6,013 nucleotides of DNA from an uncultured Spirochaetia bacterium (lineage in GTDB: Bacteria > Spirochaetota > UBA4802 > JAGODF01): contig CALCJG010000195.1 of NCBI GenBank assembly GCA_937967705.1, forward strand, positions 1 to 6,013, written 5' to 3'. Each line of letters begins with the position of its first letter. The first letter of the stretch is position 1. Position numbers and translations under genes: made by a program. Positions 1-5,520 of the stretch are shown piece after piece. A model generated the notes under the pieces. That model was not told where the DNA came from. It saw only the letters and a list, made by a program, of their open reading frames with translations, and did no database searches.

Positions 1-328
1 CGGATTCAAAAATGACCTTTACGGGTGACTTGACAAACCGGATAAAGTCCTTCAGATCCCGCAGCTTCCGGTTTAGGCCAGGCGAAGAAATCTCAAGGTA
101 ATAGTTGGGAACAATTTCCGCATCATCCAGTCTTTTGCCTAGTTCCCTGCTGAACTTCTCACAATCCTTGAGGGATATCCCCTCCTGGTGATCTATCTTT
201 ACAGTAAACCGCGAATTGGCCCCTTTGAGCAACAGGCTGGTTTCGTAAACAGCATAACCGAGAAAACCCGCTGTTTCCTCGATAATACGGACAATTCTCT
301 CACGGTCATCCATCGGATCATCAATCAT
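1..328 (-). CDS. rimP: Ribosome maturation factor RimP (N-terminal part; 3' end beyond window)
   Basis: RimP binds the 30S subunit in the cytoplasm and is needed for efficient late 16S rRNA/30S maturation. About 109 codons are visible, starting at the ATG complementary to 326-328 and running off the left edge. The N-terminal alpha/beta domain is complete. It begins with an acidic stretch (MIDDPMDDRERIVRIIEE), continues with GFLGYAVYE, an FTVKID strand and a GISLKDCEKFSRELG helix, and ends with the family hallmark YYLEISSPGLNRKL at residues 76-89; most members have SSPGLDRPL. The C-terminal SH3-like domain is just beginning (VKVIF) at the edge. No good Shine-Dalgarno precedes the ATG. A second ATG six codons in (313) is an alternative start, also without one. 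The gene usually heads a rimP-nusA-infB operon, but those neighbours lie outside the window. An intrinsic terminator sits only 21 nt upstream of the start. Confidence 0.93.
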   Translation of the reverse strand, partial: MIDDPMDDRERIVRIIEETAGFLGYAVYETSLLLKGANSRFTVKIDHQEGISLKDCEKFSRELGKRLDDAEIVPNYYLEISSPGLNRKLRDLKDFIRFVKSPVKVIFES

Positions 329-349
329 TATGTGATTTTGTCTATATCG

Positions 350-376
350 AAAAAAGAGAGTGGCTTCACCACTCTC
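350..376 (-). terminator. Intrinsic terminator just upstream of rimP
   Basis: A perfect 8-bp stem (GAGAGTGG at 356-363 pairing with CCACTCTC at 369-376) with a 5-nt loop is followed, on the minus strand, by six T residues (350-355). On the plus strand there is no T-run after the stem, so it works only toward rimP. It ends 21 nt before the rimP ATG, leaving no room for an independent promoter between them unless that promoter overlaps the hairpin. It is therefore either a leader attenuator of the rimP operon or the end of a short upstream minus-strand transcript. Confidence 0.82.
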
Positions 377-426
377 CCCTTGATTGCAGGAACGACAAAC
401 CGGTAAGCAAAGACATTACCATATAC

Positions 427-455
427 ACTATCAAAAACCACTGTAATTATTTCAA
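427..455 (-). promoter_or_regulatory. Candidate sigma-70-type promoter for the rimP leader
   Basis: On the minus strand a -35-like TTGAAA (450-455) and a -10-like GATAGT (427-432, four of six consensus bases) are separated by 17 nt, in an AT-rich stretch. A start near 420 would give a leader of about 90 nt that passes through the terminator at 350-376 before reaching rimP. An alternative, weaker box pair overlaps the terminator itself (GTGAAG, 17 nt, TATAGA, the -10 at 342-347). Both calls rest on consensus matching alone. Confidence 0.33.
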
Positions 456-506
456 GTTTTTTTTATTATATCTCTTAATATAAGAAGAATTAATGGGAAA
501 AATTAC

Positions 507-536
507 TTGCAATTAATACAAAATCATCAGGATATT
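507..536 (+). promoter_or_regulatory. Candidate promoter for the cimA operon
   Basis: TTGCAA (507-512) and GATATT (531-536) are spaced by 18 nt; each matches four of six sigma-70 consensus bases. A start near 543 would give an untranslated leader of about 110 nt containing the hairpin at 586-613. This is a weak call: the surrounding AT-rich sequence offers other partial matches, such as TATAAG at 479-484 without a recognisable -35. Confidence 0.25.
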
Positions 537-585
537 CTTTCTTTCACAAAACCGTAACGAGGAGTTCCTGACATCAACCTTAGAC

Positions 586-613
586 GAGTAACAGATCACA
601 CCTGTTATTACTC
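586..613 (+). promoter_or_regulatory. Hairpin in the cimA 5' leader
   Basis: GAGTAACAG (586-594) can pair with CTG and TTACTC (602-604 and 608-613) across a 7-nt loop, giving a nine-pair stem with a three-base bulge (605-607). The same left arm, extended by one base (CGAGTA, 585-590), can instead pair with TACTCG at 626-631. Two mutually exclusive pairings in the leader of an amino-acid biosynthesis gene are compatible with attenuation-type control, but no T-run follows and the stems are modest, so function is uncertain. Confidence 0.35.
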
Positions 614-655
614 AAACTTAACTGATACTCGGAAAATCATACCGAAAGCATCTTA

Positions 656-2248
656 ATGAGAACTATAAGTATATATGATACAACCCTGCGCGACGGTGCG
701 CAAACCGTGGGTATTTCCTTTTCCCTCCAGGACAAGCTGCGCATCGTTGGGGAACTGAACAGGCTCAAGATTGATTACATTGAGGGGGGATGGCCCGGAT
801 CCAACCCAAAGGATGATCTCTTTTTCCGCGAGGTCATGAGTATGGACCTTGGTCATTCCCGAATCGTCGCCTTTGGATCCACTCGCCGTCATGGAGTCTC
901 CTGCTCCGGGGACGAGTTTCTCAATGCCCTGGCCGCCTGCGGTGCAGGTATAGCAACGATCGTGGCAAAAACCTGGGATTTCCAAGTATCCAAAGCGCTG
1001 GGTATCGACCTAAAGGACAATCTGGAGATGATATACAGCTCCGTTGCCTATCTCAAGGAGAAGGGGCAGGAGGTTTTTCTAGATGCCGAACACTTCTTTG
1101 ACGGATATCAGTCGAACCCCGAATATTCCCTGGAAGCCCTGGCACAGGCCTGCAAAGGCGGTGCAGACATGGTCGTCCTCTGCGACACCAATGGCGGTAC
1201 ACTTCCGGCGGAAGCCCAGAGGATTACATCGGATATCGTAAAAGCCTTTTCGGTTCCCGTAGGTGTGCATTATCACAACGACAGCGGAGTTGCCGTAGCC
1301 AACTCCCTCGTCTCGATTTCTGCCGGTGCCCTGTCGGTTCAGGGAACCATGAACGGCTATGGCGAGCGCTGCGGCAATTGTGACCTGACAACGCTCATCC
1401 CCAATCTGGTCCTCAAGATGGGTGTGGGATGCGCCTCCTCCGAGGCACTGACCCATCTGACCGAGGCGAGCCGCTTTGTCAGTGAAACGGCCAACCTGGC
1501 CCATAACGAGAGAGCCCCCTTCGTGGGAGACAACGCCTTCGCCCATAAGGGAGGAATACACGTTTCCGCCCTGAGCAAGGATACAAAGACCTATGAACAC
1601 GTAGATCCCGGGGTGGTGGGCAATCACCGCAAAGTACTTATATCCGAACTGGCGGGGAAAAGCAATATCGAGTTCAAGGCCAGGGAGATGGGAATTGAAT
1701 TGAAAAAGGATCTCAACCTTTCCCGGGAAATCCTGAAAAAGATCAAATGCCTGGAGGATAAGGGGTATCAGTTCGAGGCGGCCGAGGGCTCCTTTGAACT
1801 CCTGATCAGAAAATCTACCGGGGAGTATGAGCCTTTTTTTACATTAAAAGGGTTCCGGGTGATCACGGAAAAAAGGGAGCAGATGGCGCTCACCTGCGAG
1901 GCTACCATAAAGGTTGAGGTTGGCGGTCGCATTGAGCATACCGCCGCCAACGGAAACGGTCCCGTCGAGGCATTGGATAACGCCCTCCGCAAAGCCCTTG
2001 AGAAATTTTATCCCCAGATCCGTTCTATTCAGCTCAATGACTACAAGGTCCGTGTCCTCAACGAGAAAGCTGGAACCGGTGCCGCCGTAAGAGTACTGAT
2101 AGATCAGAAAGTACACTCGGAACACTGGGGAACCGTGGGGGTATCGGAGAACATAATAGAAGCCTCCTGGCAGGCTCTCGTGGATGGCATTGAATACATG
2201 CTCTTCAAACATACATCCGAAAAAGGCGGTTCCGGAGAGGCTTCATGA
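656..2248 (+). CDS. cimA: (R)-citramalate synthase, CimA/LeuA family
   Basis: This 530-residue cytoplasmic enzyme probably condenses pyruvate with acetyl-CoA to (R)-citramalate, the first step of the threonine-independent route to 2-oxobutyrate and isoleucine. The N-terminal HMGL-like TIM barrel (about 3-270) starts with YDTTLRDGAQ (7-16), giving the catalytic Arg12 and metal-ligand Asp13. It has the metal-binding HxH of GVHYHNDSG (His205, His207) and the NGYGERCGN loop (233-241). Linker helices follow, including a GDNAFAHKGGIHVSA segment. The C-terminal LeuA-type allosteric dimer domain (about 395-515) carries RVLID and HWGTVGVSENIIEASWQAL and is the expected site of isoleucine feedback. Overall sequence and length match the citramalate-synthase subgroup better than classical 2-isopropylmalate synthases; a homocitrate or isopropylmalate role is the main alternative. 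The ATG is fixed by an in-frame TGA at 623-625 with no other start between; a weak GAAAG (644-648) may be the ribosome site. Confidence 0.9.
   Translation: MRTISIYDTTLRDGAQTVGISFSLQDKLRIVGELNRLKIDYIEGGWPGSNPKDDLFFREVMSMDLGHSRIVAFGSTRRHGVSCSGDEFLNALAACGAGIATIVAKTWDFQVSKALGIDLKDNLEMIYSSVAYLKEKGQEVFLDAEHFFDGYQSNPEYSLEALAQACKGGADMVVLCDTNGGTLPAEAQRITSDIVKAFSVPVGVHYHNDSGVAVANSLVSISAGALSVQGTMNGYGERCGNCDLTTLIPNLVLKMGVGCASSEALTHLTEASRFVSETANLAHNERAPFVGDNAFAHKGGIHVSALSKDTKTYEHVDPGVVGNHRKVLISELAGKSNIEFKAREMGIELKKDLNLSREILKKIKCLEDKGYQFEAAEGSFELLIRKSTGEYEPFFTLKGFRVITEKREQMALTCEATIKVEVGGRIEHTAANGNGPVEALDNALRKALEKFYPQIRSIQLNDYKVRVLNEKAGTGAAVRVLIDQKVHSEHWGTVGVSENIIEASWQALVDGIEYMLFKHTSEKGGSGEAS
2234..2248 (+). 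promoter_or_regulatory. Shine-Dalgarno and ATGA stop-start overlap coupling cimA to murI
   Basis: GGAGAGG (2234-2240) lies inside the end of cimA, four bases before the murI ATG. The ATG overlaps the cimA TGA in an ATGA (2245-2248). This is the classical arrangement for translational coupling and fixes the murI start. Confidence 0.8.
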
Positions 2249-3048
2249 GGGACAAACCGATAGGAATATTCGATTCCGGTGTGGGCGGCCTGACCGTCTG
2301 CAAGGCTATAAAGGATCTTCTTCCCGGCGAGGACATCATCTATTTCGGGGACACCGGCCGTTTCCCCTACGGGACACGATCCATTGATACCATAGTCCGC
2401 TACTCAAGGGAGATAACGGAGTACCTGATGTCCCGGGGCGTAAAAATGATCGTGATCGCCTGCAACACCTCTTCCGCAGCGGCCCTGGAAATCCTCCAGA
2501 AGGAATACGCCATTCCAGTCATAGGGGTCATTGAGGCCGGTGCGCGAGCAGCCTGCCGCCGCCTGAAGGGGGATTGCATAGGCATTGTGGCCACCAGAGC
2601 AACCGTGAAGAGCGAATCCTATGTCAAGGCCATAAAGTCTCTGAACCCTGGCGTCCGCATCATGCAGGGCCACGCTTCCCTGTTCGTTTCCCTGGTCGAG
2701 GAGGGATGGATTGATGACGAGATTACACGGCTGACTGCGGTCCGATACATCCAGCCTCTCTACGAACAGGGCGTACAGACCCTGATTCTTGGATGTACTC
2801 ACTTCCCCCTCCTCAAGAAATCCATTCAGGAGGTTTTTCCCGGCATCGACCTCATCGACACAGGAATAGAGATCGCCCAGGAAGTGATGTCCATTCTGAA
2901 AGAAAAAAACCTTGAAAATAAACAGGTCAGCGGGGATATTAAGCTCTACGCATCGGACATCACCGACACTCTGCAGCGCCTTAAGGAGATGTTTTTCGGA
3001 AAAAACGGGTCCCGTATTGAGAAACTAATCATTGACGGCAGGTCCTAA
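2245..3048 (+). CDS. murI: Glutamate racemase MurI
   Basis: MurI interconverts L- and D-glutamate without a cofactor, supplying D-Glu for the second residue of the peptidoglycan stem peptide; it acts in the cytoplasm. The 267-residue protein has both aspartate/glutamate racemase lobes. IGIFDSGVGGLTV (6-18) contains the Asp10-Ser11 pair, GDTGRFPYG (35-43) follows, the first catalytic cysteine is Cys73 in ACNTSSA, and the second is Cys184 in LGCTHFPLL with His186 beside it. All expected catalytic residues are present and the length is normal, so the enzyme should be active. One deviation is QGHASLFVSLVEEG (141-154), where most relatives read ACPLFVPLVEEG. The gene overlaps cimA by 4 nt and abuts the next gene directly, so it is certainly co-transcribed. 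Confidence 0.97.
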   Translation: MRDKPIGIFDSGVGGLTVCKAIKDLLPGEDIIYFGDTGRFPYGTRSIDTIVRYSREITEYLMSRGVKMIVIACNTSSAAALEILQKEYAIPVIGVIEAGARAACRRLKGDCIGIVATRATVKSESYVKAIKSLNPGVRIMQGHASLFVSLVEEGWIDDEITRLTAVRYIQPLYEQGVQTLILGCTHFPLLKKSIQEVFPGIDLIDTGIEIAQEVMSILKEKNLENKQVSGDIKLYASDITDTLQRLKEMFFGKNGSRIEKLIIDGRS

Positions 3049-4014
3049 ATGAGAGCCCTATACACATTACTGATTATTGCCCTACTCATTATTATCGCAA
3101 AAGACGCCCCGCTGTTTTCCTGGGAGGTAACAGACCGCGTTATAGCTATCGTTAATGACCGGGCCATTGTCGAGAGCGAGGTGGAGACACTCTTTGCCCG
3201 CTATCAAAAATTCAAGAAAATCCCCAAGAAACGCATTACCTTCGAAAAGAGCCGCATCCTTGACAAATTCATTGATGATGAGATATTCCTGCAGGCCGCC
3301 GAGGAGCAGTCCATCATAGTAAGCGACCTGAAGGTGGACATGCACATTGAAAAAATCATGAAGCAGATGAACATCTCCAGCAAGGAGGACTTCGCCAAGA
3401 GAATCGAATCAAAGGAAAGAATGTCCTTCGAAGATTACCGTGAGGAGGTGAGAAAATCCCTCATCAAGGAACTGGTCATGTCCATCGCCATCGGCGTATC
3501 GCCCCCGTCCACGAGAGAAGTGAAGGCCTGGTACAATCAAAACGCCCGGAAGCTGGGTTATGAGGTGAACATCAAACATATTCTCATAAGACCCAGAAAC
3601 AGATCCGTTGCAGAGGAAAAAAGGGTCAATGGCATCATACAGAACATAAGGGGGAAAATCCTATCAGGCTCTTCCTTTGAGGATATGGCAAAAAAATACT
3701 CCGAGGATGTAGCCAGTAAAAATAACGGCGGCAGTCTGGGATGGGTTGTGCTTGCGGAACTGGATCCCTTTTTTGCCGGTTACGTTAACAGACTGAGAAA
3801 GTCAGGACAGCTCTCCGGAGTCATCAAGTCAAGCTACGGCTATCATATTGTGAAATATCTGGGTAGACGCTCTGTCACATTCCAATCCGTCGAGGACAAG
3901 ATCCAGAGGCTCCTGTATCAGAGACGGCTGGGGGAACAGTTTCAGAAGTGGGTACGCCAGCGGAAGAAAGAATCGGATATCAAGATATTCATGGATGATT
4001 ATATCAAACTCTAG
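3049..4014 (+). CDS. SurA-like periplasmic peptidyl-prolyl cis-trans isomerase (single PpiC/parvulin domain)
   Basis: This 321-residue exported protein probably assists folding of secreted or outer-membrane proteins. Residues 4-17 are a hydrophobic signal or anchor segment after Arg2; there is no lipobox cysteine, and the cleavage site is unclear. A SurA-N-like chaperone region follows, beginning with VTDRVIAIVNDRAIVESEVE (27-46), the usual start of SurA/PrsA-type domains, and continuing as charged helices to about 150. One parvulin domain spans about 172-270, with KHILIRP, FEDMAKKYSED, the NNGGSLGWV signature and the closing YGYHIVKYLGRR. E. coli SurA has two parvulin domains; this protein has one. 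The C-terminal basic helix (RRLGEQFQKWVRQRKKESDI) completes the fold, as in SurA. The ATG lies directly after the murI stop with no gap, and GGCAGG (3037-3042) serves as ribosome site. I do not assign surA as a symbol because orthology is not shown. Confidence 0.88.
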   Translation: MRALYTLLIIALLIIIAKDAPLFSWEVTDRVIAIVNDRAIVESEVETLFARYQKFKKIPKKRITFEKSRILDKFIDDEIFLQAAEEQSIIVSDLKVDMHIEKIMKQMNISSKEDFAKRIESKERMSFEDYREEVRKSLIKELVMSIAIGVSPPSTREVKAWYNQNARKLGYEVNIKHILIRPRNRSVAEEKRVNGIIQNIRGKILSGSSFEDMAKKYSEDVASKNNGGSLGWVVLAELDPFFAGYVNRLRKSGQLSGVIKSSYGYHIVKYLGRRSVTFQSVEDKIQRLLYQRRLGEQFQKWVRQRKKESDIKIFMDDYIKL

Positions 4015-4026
4015 GAGAACTCCTTG
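4013..4026 (+). promoter_or_regulatory. Ribosome binding site selecting a TTG start
   Basis: AGGAG (4013-4017) overlaps the TAG stop of the parvulin gene and lies six bases before TTG at 4024-4026. The next in-frame ATG is codon 69, inside the conserved N-terminal domain, so the TTG is the likely start. Confidence 0.75.
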
Positions 4027-5508
4027 AAAATCAGTGCGCTTCTCTACATTGCCGATGACATCTCATTAGAGGACCTCTCCTTTGCAGGTCATTTCCTCCC
4101 GAACCTCCTGGGGAAAAGACTGGAAACCCTGAATTCACTGAATGAAGTATTCGTATCAACACCTTTCGGATTTAAAGAGACTATCACCACGAACTACAAG
4201 CTGTTCCCCAGAGAGGGGGGCAACGAGATGGCCTTCTGGAAAAAACTTTTTTCTTCCACGGAATCTGATCACATCGTTAAGATATATGCCGACTCTCCTT
4301 TTCTCGATTCGGAAATCATCGAGGAGATGCTCAGGGATCACTTGGAATACATGCCCGAGTTTACCTATTCCGAAAATCTTCCTGCAGGATATTCCTGTGA
4401 AATCCTGGCAAGGGAACTGATGGAATCCCTTCCGGATACTGAGGAAAAGACCCCTCCCTTATCGGAGATGATCCGGTCCAATTTTCATCAGTTCGACATC
4501 GAGATCTTTTATAAGGATCCGGATATCCGGGACAAGCGTATTGCCTTCCGCTCCTCCCTGCCCCGGGACAAAAGGATCATGGAAGCTCTTCACCATCTGA
4601 ACGGGGGTTTCCCGAGTTACAGCGAGATAAAGGACCTCCTCCATAAAAATCCGGAAATTCTCTATATAGGGCCCTCCTATCTCGAACTGGAGATAACCGG
4701 ACAATGTGAACTGGACTGCCTTTTCTGCTATCGCAGCAAACTCAGAGAAACCCGGGGTGATATGGATCCGGAACTATTTCAGAGGATTCTGGAAGGAATG
4801 CGTGACTTTTCCCTCCCCTACGCTCTCTGTTTCAGCGGTTCCGGCGAACCTCTTCAGCACAATCAGTTCTATTCCCTACTGGAAAGGGCGCTGAAGGAAA
4901 GTCTCATATCCACCCTAATTCTGGAAACCAACGCTATCCATGCCGACAGCAACTTCAGGACCTTTGTTGAAACCAATCCCGACAGCCGCTTTAAGATCAT
5001 CATTAACATCAATGGGATGGACCGCCAAAGCTATCAGAACCTTCACGGAAGGGACTGTTTTGAAAAGGTACAGAACAACATCCTCTCACTGAACGAGGTC
5101 CTGGCCGACAGCGGGCGCCTATATCTGCAAATCATGAAAATCAACGAAACGGAACCCTTTCTGGATGCCTACTATGACTTATGGGAGAAGAACCGAATCC
5201 CGATCATTCTTCAGAAGCAGAATACTTTCCTGAGCCTCATTGAGGATCGCCGGTATTCTGACCTTTCTCCCCTGGAACGAATCCCCTGCTGGCATCTACA
5301 GCGTCAGCTTCATATACTGTCAGACGGCAGAGCCTGCTACTGTAAACAGGACATTGATTCTGCCTTCTTTAGCGGAAATCTATATCAGGAATCCTTAAGG
5401 GATATCTGGGAAAGAAGGAAGGAGGCATTTATCCGGAATTACAAAGGCGATCTTGCCTCAGCACCCGACTGCCGCTCCTGCGATGAGTGGTATACCTTCA
5501 ACCTTTAG
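4024..5508 (+). CDS. Radical SAM/SPASM protein with degenerate nucleotidyltransferase-like N-terminus (spiro-SPASM type)
   Basis: The 494-residue protein has three parts. Residues 1 to about 140 resemble the SpsF/CMP-sugar cytidylyltransferase fold: DHIVKIYADSPFLD (82-95) and NLPAG (118-122) match the protein encoded next door, but the nucleotide-binding QARxxSxRLPGK signature is absent, so this part is probably not catalytic. A linker follows to about 210. The radical SAM core (about 220-400) has the CxxxCxxC cluster motif at Cys228, Cys232 and Cys235, and a GSGEPL segment in place of GGEP, so SAM-cleaving 5'-deoxyadenosyl chemistry is expected. The C-terminal SPASM-like region (about 420-494) has Cys422, an SDGRACYC segment (Cys438, Cys440), a GNLYQESLRDIW segment and Cys483-x-x-Cys486, enough to ligate one auxiliary 4Fe-4S cluster. 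The substrate is unknown. I believe this is the spirochaete-restricted spiro-SPASM family, recalled rather than searched. The start is TTG, supported by AGGAG. Confidence 0.85.
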   Translation: MKISALLYIADDISLEDLSFAGHFLPNLLGKRLETLNSLNEVFVSTPFGFKETITTNYKLFPREGGNEMAFWKKLFSSTESDHIVKIYADSPFLDSEIIEEMLRDHLEYMPEFTYSENLPAGYSCEILARELMESLPDTEEKTPPLSEMIRSNFHQFDIEIFYKDPDIRDKRIAFRSSLPRDKRIMEALHHLNGGFPSYSEIKDLLHKNPEILYIGPSYLELEITGQCELDCLFCYRSKLRETRGDMDPELFQRILEGMRDFSLPYALCFSGSGEPLQHNQFYSLLERALKESLISTLILETNAIHADSNFRTFVETNPDSRFKIIININGMDRQSYQNLHGRDCFEKVQNNILSLNEVLADSGRLYLQIMKINETEPFLDAYYDLWEKNRIPIILQKQNTFLSLIEDRRYSDLSPLERIPCWHLQRQLHILSDGRACYCKQDIDSAFFSGNLYQESLRDIWERRKEAFIRNYKGDLASAPDCRSCDEWYTFNL

Positions 5509-5520
5509 GTACGGCCCGGG

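Larger units (their letters stand above)
329..655. other. Divergent intergenic region between rimP and cimA
   Basis: These 327 nt hold no convincing gene. Nearest rimP is the minus-strand terminator (350-376) and its candidate promoter (427-455). The centre (about 440-540) is strongly AT-rich, with an eight-T run at 457-464 that has no stem before it and so is not a terminator. The cimA-proximal part (about 540-655) is less AT-rich and contains a hairpin and a possible alternative pairing. I found no tRNA, T-box specifier/antiterminator motif or recognised riboswitch. Confidence 0.7.

Noticed and set aside
188..406. Plus-strand 72-codon open frame at the left end
   Set aside because: It lies antisense to rimP and the rimP leader terminator; the RimP reading on the other strand has clear family motifs, while this translation has none.
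366..422. Minus-strand 18-codon open frame with its stop codon in the loop of the rimP terminator, a possible leader peptide
   Set aside because: No Shine-Dalgarno precedes it, it begins at or before the predicted transcript start, and it has no run of regulatory codons; the coincidence with the hairpin is not enough to call it.
457..464. Run of eight T residues, a possible plus-strand terminator
   Set aside because: No stable stem lies directly before it, and no plus-strand gene ends upstream; it is part of a general AT-rich promoter region.
493..516. Seven-codon ATG frame, a possible leader peptide for cimA
   Set aside because: It overlaps the candidate promoter, has no clear ribosome site and only one isoleucine codon.
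1079..1627. Long minus-strand open frames inside cimA
   Set aside because: They are antisense to strongly conserved CimA motifs, and their translations show low-complexity composition and no recognisable domain.
2184..2387. Plus-strand 67-codon frame across the cimA-murI junction, a possible small overlapping gene
   Set aside because: It is the +1 shadow of murI; the murI frame carries all catalytic motifs in this stretch.
4142..4420. Alternative-frame open stretch inside the radical SAM gene, a possible frameshift
   Set aside because: The main frame is continuous from TTG 4024 to 5508 and aligns with the neighbouring paralogue over this stretch, so no frameshift is needed.
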